DNA of 64,000 nt from Henckelia pumila (GCF_033568475.1 NW_027331831.1:11160001-11224000); one strand, 5' to 3'; counted from the first letter of the stretch, positions 11,561 through 23,028 are shown. Program-made: numbers and translations. Notes: a model not told the origin generated them from the sequence alone.

Positions 11561-12082
11561 ATAATTTTTGTTTTATAGAAAATTAATTATGTTATAATGG
11601 TACAGTCAGATATTTTCATATGAAAAAGAAAATTTCTGAATGTAAATATGATAGCTTACCGAATAAATGGAAAAAATAAAATAAAATTGATGACCGACCA
11701 AAAAAAAAATGTAAAGAGAAAAAAGATTGTTAATTAATGCAAATATAAAAATAAATTTTGAAGAGGAGAAAGAGTGAGATATATAAAGAGGAGAGAAGGG
11801 GAAAAAGTTGTATATAAGTGAGATTTTAAATATCCATCTAAATCAGATTATAATAAAGATAATTGTTGATAATTTATAGTTGCATTATATACTTTAATGT
11901 TAGTATGCTAATAAATTCGATGAATTGTTATATGTCAGTTGAAATTTGATTCTCTCTAAACTTTTAGAGGTTTTTAAATTTAAAATATTTCATACTTTAA
12001 CCTTTTTTTTTCGAGAGATTATACTTTTAACTTTTAAAAAATCTACAAAAATGTCTTTTCAATATGATTACAATTTTATATG
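11561..12082. other. AT-rich spacer
   Basis: No gene, RNA or clear repeat recognised. Confidence 0.45.
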
Positions 12083-12351
12083 TGGGTAATTGCATACATT
12101 ACTCCCGTGAAATATCGAGATTGCTAAAAACCTCATATGAAAAAATAATGATTTATTAGATCCTTATGTTTTTTAATCTTGAACACATATCCGATATCTC
12201 CCTGTGTTTTTAAAATTTAAACACATAACCCCTTGTCCGTAAGTATTTTAAAGGGTATTCGTGCACAAAATTTGAAATCACAAGAGTTTATAGTCATAGT
12301 AGGTTTTTAGCAATATTATGATTTCACACTGATAGTATATGTAATTATCCC
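12083..12351. mobile_element. MITE, degenerate Mutator-like
   Basis: The left end GGGTAATTGCATACATTACT pairs with the right complement GGGATAATTACATATACTAT. Pairing continues inward weakly. TTTTATATG lies on the left (12074-12082) and TTTTATATA follows the right end, giving an 8/9 match to a 9-bp duplication. It lies just upstream of the conserved 5' region of hydroxylase copy 1 and is absent from copy 2. Confidence 0.5.
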
Positions 12352-12364
12352 TTTTATATATATA

Positions 12365-12681
12365 ATCTACAAATTACAAAAGTCTTTAATTAAAACCTGA
12401 AGATTTTTGAATTCTACATACAAAAGTAAATAAAATTAATCATATCTTCAAAAAAGCGCACGAGAAAGTAAAGAACCATAAAAATAGATAGTTTCAATCA
12501 AGAACAAAAAGCCAATGTTAGCTGACCCAGTGACCCACTGATACATGAAAATGGTCGTTAAATAGTGCCTCAAAAACACAGGATCATCGACCCGGAAATT
12601 AGCAGTTCGAAAAACCCAGATTAATCTTGCGTTGATCTCCTTGTCTTTAGAAAAAGAAAACCATATATATATATATACACG
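12365..12681 (+). promoter_or_regulatory. Upstream region of hydroxylase copy 1, shared with copy 2
   Basis: This stretch aligns with 46021-46270 in front of copy 2. Shared blocks include AAGAACCATAAAAATAGAT, AATGGTCGTTAAATAGTG, and CAGATTAATCTTGCGTTGAT. It therefore marks the proximal promoter and 5' UTR carried along in the duplication. Copy 1 has about 40 extra bases in the middle. A (TA)n run just before the ATG (12664-12676) is specific to copy 1. No transcription start can be assigned from sequence alone. Confidence 0.6.
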
Positions 12682-12909
12682 ATGATATATGATGTGCCAG
12701 AGGAATTGTTGGGGACATTTGTGCCCATAATGGTGTACTGGGTTTACTCGGTGATATTGTATGTAATGGCAGGATCAGTACTGGAAAAGTATAGGCTTCA
12801 TCCCCAGAAAGAAGAAGACGATAAGAATATAGTGCCCAAGAAGGAAGTCGTCAAAGGGGTCCTCCTTCAGCAGGCTCTTCAGGCTGCTGTTGCATCACTT
12901 CTCTATGCT
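12682..12909 (+). CDS. SBH1: Sphingoid-base C4-hydroxylase copy 1, exon 1
   Basis: Seventy-six codons from ATG 12682 to the donor GCT|GTTAGT. They match exon 1 of the intact copy at 46271 almost residue for residue, including EELLGTFVPIMVYWVYS, EKYRLHPQK, KKEVVKGVLLQQALQA. The family (sphinganine C4-monooxygenase, fatty-acid-hydroxylase superfamily) adds the C4 hydroxyl that turns dihydrosphingosine into phytosphingosine at the ER membrane. This exon holds the first membrane segment (about residues 9-31) and the start of the second. The start is supported by the conserved upstream block and by family length. The reading frame continues at 21231, after an intron of 8,321 bp filled with transposons. 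Whether that intron is still spliced is not known. Confidence 0.85.
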
Positions 12910-13234
12910 GTTAGTGTCCACATATTCTAATGCTTTTCTTTTCTATCATGAAAATTTTTGTCATATATCAATTTTATGATACTGATATCTTATTTAATTC
13001 AATCTACCAAAATATAGTATCGTTTACATCAAAAGTTGTTTTTTCTTGTTTTTTTGTTTTTTGTTTTGACGTGGGAACTCATTGTTCATTGTAGTATGTA
13101 GAGTTGAATAGAGTTGATTTGTGAGTTCGTAAAGTAGGTGACTTATTCCAATGTTTTAGGGCCCCTCGTTCAAAACTTTGACTTTTTTAATGTAAGATGA
13201 TCTATAAGATCGGCTATTAGAGAATTTATATATA

Positions 13235-13704
13235 CTAGTACTCGAATGCACGCGTTGCGTGTTTTTTATTATTTATTTTTTTAATTGAAAATATAAAAAA
13301 ATTATAATAATATATAATTAGATTAAAAATGGTATTGTCGTAAATAAATATTCATGAAATGGAAAAAAATTAATGAAAATGAAATATTCGTAATCACATA
13401 ACTATTTAAGGACAAAAATAAAGATGATATCTATACCAAAAGACCACTTGCTCTTACTTAATATATAGTATAAATATATATATATCCTTAATATATATAA
13501 CACATACAATATAATAATGCATGAACCCCTTAAAATAACTACCTTATCAAATTAATGAATGGACAAAAATGTCTCTTACTACTTATAATTATCATCTTTC
13601 AATTTTATTTTTTAATTTAAAAATATAAAAAAAATGTTCATTATTTTTAGATATAATATAAACTATTTATGCACGCGAATTTTTGCGTGCGTGGATTACT
13701 AGTA
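13235..13704. mobile_element. Inverted-repeat element with ACTAGTA/CACGCG ends
   Basis: TATACTAGTA plus ATGCACGCGTTGCGTG on the left is mirrored by GCACGCGAATTTTTGCGTGC plus TACTAGTATA on the right, around an AT-rich core of about 400 bp. No coding frame. A similar end occurs near 45722-45762 upstream of copy 2. The superfamily is unknown to me. Confidence 0.5.
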
Positions 13705-14336
13705 TATATAATAGCTAAACCTATTAAAAAAACTACATTTGGTCATTTTAATAGATTTTTAAATTTATCCTTATTATTTTTTTCAATATATTCAATAAGT
13801 AAGAGACAAAAAAGTAATTTATCATTTAAAAACTTCTCACATTCTCTTCTCACTATCCCTTTATCCTAATTTATAATTATCACTATTTTGTAAATAAATT
13901 CAAATTTATAAAATTATATTTTGTATACATACAACACACATGTGCTTTGTTGTACAAGTATATATAAAAATATTGTAATTTTTATTTCATTTAGAAATTT
14001 ATTCCACTATTTTTCATAACATAAGTTCTGAAATACCAGAAGCATGATTTTCTTTCATGACACATGCTTCGTCAACTTGATTTAAAAACAATTAAACATT
14101 AAAACATGAAATATTTTTCTAGTAACTTAATATGAAAAATTTATTTTATTTTTAGTAGAATATATTTACTCTATGCATATATATAGTTAATTAAAATCTT
14201 TGGAACAAACTAAAATCGTTGAAGGCGAAATGGATCATTTAATTAACGTGCATGTAATTTTCTAGAACAAAATAACATAATTTAGAATTTTGGATTTTTG
14301 GTATTAAATTTGTAAAATTAGTTCTGATATATATGA

Positions 14337-15261
14337 TGTTGGGTAAAATACTAGTTTTGGGATATATTGAGTATATACAGGTGAACAAAAATGACTATAG
14401 AAAAAATAATCGAAGAAGAGTTTGACTCTTTTTTCTTAAAACGTTATTACCCCGTCCCGGTGCTTACGGCTATTGGCAATACGTTTCCAAAAATATAACG
14501 ACTATCAACTTTAAAATAATAGCACTAAAAATTTTAGAGTCACATGAACTTTGAAATGTTTAGAACGCTATGAACTCAAATTTTAATCGTTCAACTTAAA
14601 ATTCAAACCCAAGATTTATGTCTTGTAAAATTTGGATCTAAGTGTTTTGCTTAAAATTCGAAACAACCTTTGAATTTAATTCTAAAGGTCAAATCTAAGA
14701 GCAAAAAACTTAGAAAATCCGAACCAAGATTTTATGTCTTGTAATTCGGATTTTAAGCACTAAAAGCTTAAAAATTTGCAGAAAAATTAAACAAAAGAGA
14801 AGAGAGAAAAGGAGAGAAAAATGGTGTGAAATGCAAATGAGAGGGAATCCCTATTTATAAATGTTAAAAGACTATAATGAAAAAATACAACCTTTCAACA
14901 AAAAAACAAGCACCACTTCATGTGAAGTGGTGCAACCATACACCACACCACACGACCATTCAATAGTCGTGTGATGCAATTCAAATACACTCGGACAACA
15001 TGGCCGAGTGATATATGAATATTTATATAATATAATATAATATAATATAATATAATATAATAACATATTATATTATATTATATATATTATATCCAACTGA
15101 TAAAGTTCGAACTAATAAATTAATTTATCATTCACCCTATTTAGTAAACGAGTATTAATAATTTCTTACGAATTCTACTCGCGATATAAAATTCATTCGT
15201 TACGCAACTTGTTCGAATTATTTATCGACTTTAAATGAGTACACAACTCATTTTTCCAACA
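14337..15261 (-). repeat. Copia 3' LTR (left), 925 bp
   Basis: Starts TGTTGGGTAAAATAC and ends TTTTTCCAACA. It contains a pentanucleotide (ATAAT)n microsatellite at about 15027-15062. Identity with the right LTR over the first 100 bp is roughly 88 percent by eye, indicating an old insertion. Confidence 0.85.
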
Positions 15262-15599
15262 ATCTCGCACATGAATGAAAATTAATGCATGTGACTATGC
15301 TGACTCGACAAATAGCGTTCTAGCGAAAAATTATTGCATCAGGATAGGTAGCTTTTGGCTTTGAACCTTCCTTAGTGTAACATAATCGAATTTCTATTCG
15401 CCGTTTTGTGTAAACCAAGATAATTATGCTCACGCAATAACCTTTCTAACATTTCGTTTGGTTCTCACTCTTGTTTCCATTTCAGCCTTACACACCGCTT
15501 GGTTCCGCGAGTGCTTTACATATTTGAAGCGGCCACACTTCGCACTTACGTAGGTAATCTCTTAGAAGAGTATTCCTCAATACTCTAAATCATTAAAGG

Positions 15600-15900
15600 G
15601 AAAATAAGTTTTTTTAGTCCAGTAACTTTACCCCCTTTGGTTTTTGGTCCATTAACTTTTTTGATTTGGGTTTTGGTACACTAAATTTGCATTTTTAGTA
15701 TTTTTTTGGTCCAAATGCATACGTGCCAGCTTTTGATTGGTCCACGTCATCATTTTGAACCAATCAGAAGTTGGCACGTATGAATTTGGACCAAAAAACA
15801 CTGAAAATGCAAAGTTAGTGGACCAAAACCCTCATCGGAAAATTTAATGGACCAAAACCAAAATATGGACAAGTTAATAGACCAAAAAACTTATTTTTCT
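15600..15900. mobile_element. MITE inside the copia element
   Basis: Ends GAAAATAAGTTTTTT and AAAAAACTTATTTTTC form long inverted arms (about 120 bp, including TGGTCCA/TGGACCA blocks and CACGTATG). ATCATTAAAGG occurs on both sides (15589-15599 and 15901-15911), a 9- to 11-bp target duplication of Mutator type. About 300 bp, non-coding. Confidence 0.82.
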
Positions 15901-16048
15901 ATCATTAAAGGTATAGAACTATCCTCATACCCCTATCGCGGACAACACCTGTTATCATAGGAATGGGTAGGAGATTTCTCCAAGGCGTTTCTTCAATCTT
16001 GTAATTTAGTTGTCCCTTTTGAACCTAGATCTTGGGATCTTCAGTAAA

Positions 16049-16246
16049 CTACGTTGGATATCCACTACAAGATTTAATTTTGGGTTTTAATCTCATTTCC
16101 CTTGATAGACCATTCATTTGATCTCTAGGTATACCTTTCGTTAGTGGATCCGCGAGATTTTCTTTTGATTTTACATAATCGATGAAGATAATGCCATTAG
16201 AGATCAATTGTCGTATGGTATTATGTCGCGACATTCTTCGCAACAT
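16049..16246 (-). pseudogene. Copia RNase H C-terminal remnant
   Basis: This 65-codon minus-strand frame contains RHNTIRQLISNGII, DYVKSKENLADPLTKG and ends KSCSGYPT. These are the signature of the last part of copia RNase H in plant elements; the enzyme degrades the RNA strand during reverse transcription. The upstream polymerase and integrase are deleted. The frame stops at the normal copia end, before the noncoding tract and the 3' LTR. Confidence 0.8.
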
Positions 16247-16943
16247 TTACATTTCTTTGCAATATTTCAACGGTTCACCAATTGCCATTTCAATTATTGA
16301 TATATTCAATACGAGACAATCTACCAATTTAGGTATATACATCATTTGTTCTTGAATGAGAATATTTCATTTCCCAAATACCCCCACATTTTCAAGATAT
16401 TCCTAGAAATGTTTGTGGCATTTCTACAGTTCATTAAGAGTTTTTGTGGTTTAAACTAAGAATACATGTGAATTCAATCACTTCACTTATTATTGGATTG
16501 GTGTTCAAACTTTCAAGTTTTTCAAATTTTAAGCATTATAACTCAAGACTCTAAATTTAAGATTTTATATCTTGTAAATTTAGATTAAGCGTGATGGCTT
16601 ATCAAATTTGAACTTGAACTCTTGTGTTCATTCACAACATAAATTTTAAGCGCAAAAGACTTATAAGACTTGATTCAAGATTTTATTTCTTGTCAATACA
16701 AGTTTTAAGCGTACAAAACTTAAGACATTCATTGTGAATGAAACGACAAGTATCACAACAACTTGTCACAACAATACAACATTCTGTATATAGTTGACAC
16801 ACCATTTTACTTGATTATCCAATAATTTTTCATCAGAATTCATCAATAATGAACTATGTCTCCTTGTCTGTCTCATGACCTATTGCGACAGGATCTGCAA
16901 CAGTCATGTTAACTTGATTTTGGTTGCTTTTATTTGGAAGTCT

Positions 16944-16985
16944 ATGGTTCTTGGCCATGTGATTTGACTTATCACAATTATAACA
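16944..16985 (-). pseudogene. Copia gag zinc-knuckle remnant
   Basis: On the minus strand the codons read CYNCDKSNHMAKNH, a CCHC nucleic-acid-binding knuckle whose last cysteine is changed to histidine. The surrounding gag frame is short and broken. In this family the knuckle packages element RNA in the Gag particle. Confidence 0.65.
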
Positions 16986-17924
16986 GCTCATTTTGAACCT
17001 CTTGACATTGTTTATGTCAGGATACTATATCTTTTTGCTAACATTTGGTTCAACCAAATTAGCCCTTGCATCCATAGATAATTTCACATTTGATTCAGAT
17101 TATTTGAGATTGTCCAATACAATGTGTAATCTAACAATCAAACCCTCAAGACCCATTTTATATTTTTGGGATTTTCTCCATGAACAACAGTAGGGGTCGT
17201 TATACTTGTAGAGTTCATTTTGGTTCAAATAACGTTTTAAGATTGTTGGGCCGTAAAATACTAGTCTTGGAATATATTGAGTATAACTGTATATGCAGGT
17301 GAATAAAAATGGCTATAGGAAAAATAGTCGAGGCAAGAGTTTGACTCTTTTTTCTTAAAACATTATTGCCCCGCCCCAGTGCTTACGACTATTGGAAATA
17401 CGTTTTCTAAGATATAACGACTATCGACTTTAAAATAGTAGCACTACAAATTTTAAAGTCACACAAAATTTGAAATGTTTAGAACGCTATGAACTCGAAT
17501 TTTAATCGTTCAACTTAAAAATCCAAACCCAAGATTTTATGTCTTGTAAAATTTGGATCAAAGTGTTTTGCTTAAAATTCGAAACAATTCTCGAATTTAA
17601 TTTTAAAGATCGAATCTAAGCGCAAAAAGTTTAGAAAATCCGAAATTCGGATTTTAAGCGCTAAAAGCTTAAAAATCCGCAGAAGAATTAAACAAGAGAG
17701 AAAAGGAGAGAAAATAAGAGAAAAATGGTGTGAAATGTAAATGAGAGGGTCCCTATTTATAGATGTTAAAAGACTATGATGGAAAGACACAACCTTTCAC
17801 CCAAAAAACAAGCACCACTTCACGTGAAGTGGTGCAACCTTACACCATACCACACAGCCATTCAATAGCCGTATGATGCAATTCAAATTCACTCGGCCAC
17901 ATGGCCGAGTGATCTATGTATATT

Positions 17925-17957
<33 letters not shown>

Positions 17958-18341
17958 TAACATAATATATTATATACTCATATGCACATATCGTTTTCCA
18001 TTAAATATCCAACTGATAAAGTTCGAACTAATAAATTAATTTTTCATTCACCCTATAGGAAAATTGATTTTTTTGTCCTATATGTTTGTTACTTTGCGAT
18101 TTCAGTCCTTTATATTTTCAGATTTCAGTTTTAGTCCGCTATATTTATTTTTTTGACAGTTTTAGTCCTTTTTTTGACGTGGCACCAATTCAATGTTGAT
18201 GCCTGATGTGGAGCTGACGTGTACAGTGCCACGTAAGCATTTTCAGATAAAAAGACCGAAATTGCCAAAAATCAGAACATGCAGGACTAAAACTGAAATG
18301 TGAAAACATAGAGGAATAAAACCGCAAAGTGACAAACATAA

Positions 18342-18469
18342 TGTGATATTCGTGACCAAATTCACGATATAATAAATAAAAATATATTTATAAATTTCTT
18401 GTACCTACTAAATAAATAAAAATTAAAGATTTTTAATTCTAATTTTTGACTAAATCTCGGTTCTCATAT

Positions 18470-18520
<51 letters not shown>

Positions 18521-20784
18521 GGCTTTTCAAATAAATTTTACATTTAAAGGAATTTATTATTTTTTGATTAGTATTATTTTTAAAATAATGATTTATCTTA
18601 ATTGTCATATTAGTGTGGAGTTATTAGTGTTTATAATTTGTAACCGGTTTTGTAAATTCATATTCATTATGATATTAATTTCTTATTTTTAATTGAAAAC
18701 TTTTATTTATGTTTTGGGTATAAATTCTTGCACAAAATAAAGTAAAAACCTCATTCTTCTAAATTTATATATTTAATTACAAGAAAACACATTAACTTGT
18801 GGGAATATATACATATATATACATATATATATATATTATTAGCTTATTTATATTAACGTATCTTTATAATTTTTAACAAATTATTTATATATAGAGTTAA
18901 ATTCACATTTATTAGAATTATTAGTTAGTCTTCAAATCATAATTTAATTATATCGTAAATAGTCATTAATTTTCCTAACTTTTCCTCTACCCACTAACTT
19001 ACGTTTTTTTTTTTATCATTATTTATTTTGTTTGCTCTATAAAATCTCAAAACCACTTTCATTTTTGAAACACAATTTAGAGAATTTGGGAAAAGCCTTC
19101 TACATATTTTTGACCATGGGAAATATCCGTATGTCTAAGAGATACATGCAATTTTGCATTTTGTGGAAGTTAAGGATGCTTGAGGAATATAATTCTTAAG
19201 TTATGTCATGAGGTTGATCATAGATGATGATCCGCAGTAGTTGTCCGCTATACGAATTTGAGATCGAGGTAAGTGGGCTTCTACCTTTTTTTTGTGTGAT
19301 ATAAGTTTCTACACTTATATTTATTTTTGCGTGTGAGTTAAGTTTTATAACATAAATACTTATACTTTTGAAAATTCGATCGGCATGATAATATTCGTTT
19401 CACTTTGATATATATTATTTGTTGGCTATTCGTGATATTATTTGAAGCATGTTAGAATTATTTGGAAATATTTGAGATGCACTGTTAAGAGTCGATTTAG
19501 AAATGGTTAAGGAATTTCCGATGATTTGATTTGATTTGATATGGCCCTGATGCGGTGGGTTATAATAACCGTTCCTTTGGCCTCGCCCCTTAGAGGAGTA
19601 ACATATAGGGGACTGATCAGTAGAACCACGGAAAATGAGATAATTAACAGTGCAATATTTGTTCGTATTTGTTCGAATTCAGCATGCTTATTTTGTTTCG
19701 AGATTATAAAATATACATGAGTACATGTAAATATATTTTGGTGTTTATCGTGCTCGATCGGCCACCACTTGCTGAGTATTTCCCAAAACACTCACCCCCT
19801 TACTTTGCTCCCCAGATAAGAATGAAGATAAGTTAGATGACGAAGAACAGAATATGTTCTGAGCAGGGGCGTAACTAGAAATTTTTTTACTGATGGGCAA
19901 AATTTATTTTGAACTATATTAATTTTCAACACATAAAAATGATATATAGCATGTTATATTTACGTAAAGCATAAAAATAGAAACTACTCAAAATACTTTA
20001 TAATCATACTTAAATGTGACATTTTCAAAAGATTAAACTTATCAATGATGAACTTAATTAATCCCTAAGTACGTACCATAAATATTTACTAGTTCATATA
20101 ATAAATGTGGTTCAAATCATCAATTTGTAATACACAAATTTCGAATTGAGTTTTTTTTTATAATTATTTTTCCACCAAATTTCGAATTGAGTTTAATAGT
20201 TAATTCTTAATCATATAATTTTTGTTCCAACATAAAAAGAAGAAAATCATAAATTCTCATACTAACCAAATTAAAAATTTCAATAAATTATAGAAATAAT
20301 CATATATGCATATTAAATAATATATAATTTTGCAGAATTCTAATTGTAAAAAAATATATAGTTTATTTGTTTTTATCTTAATGTCTAAATCTATATTGAA
20401 AATCTGATTTAACTTAGTGTTCTTTAGAGTTTTTTTTATTTAAATAAAGTTGGCATTGTTGCAAAATCCAACTTAAATTACAAGGCATATATTGGTTGTA
20501 ATTTTAAATCTCTGCTGGGCAAATGCCCACCTTTGCCCCAATAATGCTATGCCCATGGTTCTGAGGTTGGCGAGGATTGATCAGTTCAAGTTGAAGAAAT
20601 ATTTTTACTTTAAATTTCAGTTTCGCTTTCGCATTGTCGCACTTGTGTTTTTTCTCTGTAAAAATAGTTATGGTTTATGAAATAGACTGGTTTTTGGCAA
20701 GAATTGTACTATGAGGCTTCTTGTTTCAATTTTAAATTGTTAAACAACGCCGATGTCAACTAGGTCCGGTTTCGGGGCGTGACA
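18342..20784 (+). repeat. Solo gypsy-type LTR, about 2.44 kb
   Basis: Begins TGTGATATTCGTGACC and ends GGTTTCGGGGCGTGACA. It is flanked by CATAA (18337-18341) and CATAG (20785-20789), a 4/5 target duplication. There is no internal region or second LTR. It includes an (ATA)n run at about 18476-18521, a TATA-like CTATAAAATC near 19037, and an inserted hAT element (19864-20557). The orientation is inferred from the TG/CA order and TATA position. Family assignment rests on length and end sequence only. Confidence 0.65.
19864..20557. mobile_element. Non-autonomous hAT element with 8-bp target duplication
   Basis: The left end CAGGGGCGTAACTAG and right complement CATGGGCATAGCATT are degenerate hAT terminal repeats. 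GTTCTGAG flanks the element at 19856-19863 and 20558-20565, a perfect 8-bp duplication as expected for hAT. It is 694 bp, AT-rich, and without a transposase frame. Confidence 0.88.
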
Positions 20785-21230
20785 CATAGATGACTAAATT
20801 TGCAATTTTCCCTTCACCCTATTTAGTAATCGAGAAATAATTTCTTACGAATTCTACTCGCGATATAAAATTCGTTTGTTACGCAACTTGTTAGAATTAT
20901 TTATCGACTTTAAATGAGTACACAACTCATTTTTACAACATATGATTTATATGCAAATTTTCCCATTTTTATTTAATCTTGAACCGTTTAGTTTTTTTAA
21001 AAAAATACGTACATACTGCGGGGTTTTAATTAGTGCTATCTGTCCTTGTGCAATATTGTATTTTATGTATCAAGAAACAATTTTTACTAGATTAAATATT
21101 CCAAAAAAAAAAAGAAGAAGAAGAGAGAAACAAAGAAATTATTAATGGAGCTAATGATATAATTTGTATAGTGTTTGTTGCATTTTAGATATATTTCAGA
21201 ATGTTGAAGCAATTGTTACATTGTACGTAG

Positions 21231-21695
21231 ATTATCAGAAGCAAGTTTGAATCTGCAGCAGGTGGGCAAAGTTCCGTGGTGGTTGTTGCTGTACAATTTG
21301 TGGTTGCGATGGTGGTTTTGGATACATGGCAATACTTCATGCACCGCTACATGCACCACAACAAGTTCTTGTACCGCCACATTCATTCCTACCATCATCG
21401 ACTGGTCGTCCCATACGGGTTCGGAGCTTTGTACAATCACCCATTGGAGTGTCTTGTGATGGACACCATTGGTGGTGTGTTGGCCTTCCTTGTTTCGGGC
21501 ATGTCTCCCCGAGCTGCCATCTTTTTCTTCTCGTTTACTGCTCTAAAAATCGTCGACGACCACTGCGGACTACGGCTACCGTGGAACCTTTTCCAGTTGT
21601 TGTTCAGCAATAACTCGGCGTATCATGATATTCACCATAGTCTCCATGGAAGCAAGTACAATTTTGCTCAGCCGTTCTTCGTGATGTGGGTTTAA
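21231..21695 (+). CDS. SBH1: Sphingoid-base C4-hydroxylase copy 1, exon 2 (C-terminally truncated)
   Basis: After the acceptor TACGTAG the frame reads IIRSKFESAA, continuing exon 1 in phase 0. All three histidine boxes of the di-iron hydroxylase are present: HRYMH, HSYHH and, near the end, HDIHH. The conserved GMSPRAAIFFFSF and DDHCGL are also there. The protein ends FFVMWV and stops at TAA 21693-21695. The intact copy continues with a further 31 residues (DRILGTYMPYS onward). Comparison with copy 2 shows a deletion of about 300 bp covering the end of the CDS and part of the 3' UTR. The predicted product is 230 residues against 261. It could be an inactive relic or an altered hydroxylase; sequence alone does not decide. 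Confidence 0.82.
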   Translation: MIRSKFESAAGGQSSVVVVAVQFVVAMVVLDTWQYFMHRYMHHNKFLYRHIHSYHHRLVVPYGFGALYNHPLECLVMDTIGGVLAFLVSGMSPRAAIFFFSFTALKIVDDHCGLRLPWNLFQLLFSNNSAYHDIHHSLHGSKYNFAQPFFVMWV

Positions 21696-22860
21696 TCTGG
21701 ATCTTAATTGTTTGTTTAATCTGGATCTTGTGTTCAAAATGCATGCTGTTTGAATTCATTATTATATGTTGATATGTTTTGAAAATTATAACTATTTCTG
21801 CATTTATCGAGGACAGGTGCATCCATCACTTTTAAGTATACTAACTGAGAAAAATAAGGTAATTTAAGTTTCATTTGAATTTAAAAATTAGAAATGAGAT
21901 TGAAATTCATCTAAAACAAAATAAACCAATCAAGTAAAATGGATTTGAAATCGATGATTTTGAATATAGTATATATATATATATATTTATATAATATATC
22001 ATGATTCATGCACTCTTTCAAATAAAAAATTAAAATTTTGTATATCTACTATTTATTATTTGGTTTTGTTCTTATTTGACACACACTCCTTCAATCAAAT
22101 AAAAAAATGAAAATTTTGTGCATCTATTATTTATTAATTGATTTTTTTTCTTATTTGATTTAATCTTCATTAATACTACATAATTAATGTGTTTTTTTAA
22201 TTATTTATTTATGTGACTCTTCAAATAAGTAATTTATTAAAAAAATATATCATGATTCATGCACTCTTTCAAATAAAAAAAATTAAATTTTATACGCATC
22301 TACTGTTTATTATTTGGTTTTGTTCTTATTTGACACACACTCTTCAATAAAAAAAAAATGAAAATTTTGTGCATCTATTATTTATTATTTGGTTTTTTTC
22401 TTATTTGATTTAATTTTTCTATTATATATCTCGAATATTTAATTTAATACTATAATCTATATTATCTATTATTCTGTTATATTATATTTATATATTTTAT
22501 TATATTTATTTATATTTATATAACTATAAATATGCAAATTTCATTGTGGATTTAGAAATATGTCTTTGTGTGTCTGATGACTTTATTTAATGATTTTTCT
22601 TTATTCCTTTCTAATAAATTTAAATTTATATGGTTTATATTTATACACTACTTGCATAAAATATAGTGAAAAAAATATTGTGAAATATTTTTTTTTCATT
22701 TGAATTCTTATTTCTTATCTCTTTAGTTATGTTGATAGCTAAAACTTAGATTTCCAAATATTAATTTTTATATAAAATCTATTATATATATAAATATGTG
22801 AGTTGAATTGTAAATTTACTCATATATTTTTTTTATTAATGCTTTCAATTTAATGTGTTC
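21696..22860. other. 3' flank of copy 1 and AT-rich spacer with direct repeat
   Basis: 21700-21960 aligns with the 3' UTR and downstream of copy 2 (GTGTTCAAAATG, GAGATTGAAATTCATC, AAGTAAAATGGATTTGAAATCG). A 165-bp unit beginning TCATGATTCATGCACTCTTT at 21998 recurs at 22249 with small changes. No gene seen. Confidence 0.65.
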
Positions 22861-22864
22861 TTTG

Positions 22865-22867
<3 letters not shown>

Positions 22868-22929
<62 letters not shown>

Positions 22930-22942
22930 GATAATGTATTAC

Positions 22943-23026
<84 letters not shown>
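22868..23026. repeat. Compound microsatellite (TTA)n-(ATCT)n-(ATT)n
   Basis: About 62 bp of TTA repeat, then about 8 units of ATCT (22944-22975), then about 50 bp of ATT repeat, ending 12 bp before the copia LTR at 23038. The open frame across it is only repeat-encoded Tyr/Ile. Confidence 0.95.

Positions 23027-23028
<2 letters not shown>

Larger units (their letters stand above)
18057..20812. mobile_element. Mutator-type MITE, itself split by a solo LTR
   Basis: The outer ends AGGAAAATTG and CAATTTTCCC are inverted repeats. The flanking duplication is TTCACCCTAT. The MITE proper is about 285 bp at 18057-18341 plus 28 bp at 20785-20812. The interior between them is a 2.4-kb solo LTR. Its arms (TTTGTTACTTTGCGATTTCAG and complement) resemble the MITE at 5776-6001. 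Confidence 0.8.
14337..20940 (-). mobile_element. Ty1/copia element, internally deleted, with nested insertions
   Basis: The LTRs begin TGTTGGG and end CCAACA/ACAACA. The element is flanked by the perfect 5-bp duplication TATGA (14332-14336 and 20941-20945). The orientation is minus, shown by the gag zinc knuckle (16944-16985) and the RNase H tail (16049-16246). Between the LTRs only about 2 kb remain; integrase and reverse transcriptase are gone. So it is an internally deleted, non-autonomous or decayed copy. A MITE sits in the internal part (15600-15900). A larger stack of elements splits the right-hand (5') LTR. Confidence 0.9.
17244..20940 (-). repeat. Copia 5' LTR (right), split by insertions
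   Basis: The left part 17244-18056 and right part 20813-20940 together match the 925-bp left LTR. TTCACCCTAT is present at both break points (18047-18056 and 20813-20822) as the duplication made by the inserted element. A (TAA)n microsatellite lies at about 17930-17965. Confidence 0.85.
12910..21230 (+). other. Transposon-filled intron of hydroxylase copy 1
   Basis: The donor GTTAGT and acceptor TACGTAG match the sites of the 379-bp intron in copy 2. The first 330 bp (12910-13240) align with that intron. The rest is a TIR element (13235-13704), spacer, and a copia element (14337-20940) that itself carries four further elements, three of them nested one inside another. The last 290 bp before the acceptor are non-repetitive. 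Confidence 0.8.

Noticed and set aside
21326..21613. 95-codon frame in another phase of hydroxylase exon 2
   Set aside because: It is a shadow of the real exon; the same shadow appears in copy 2 because the DNA is conserved.
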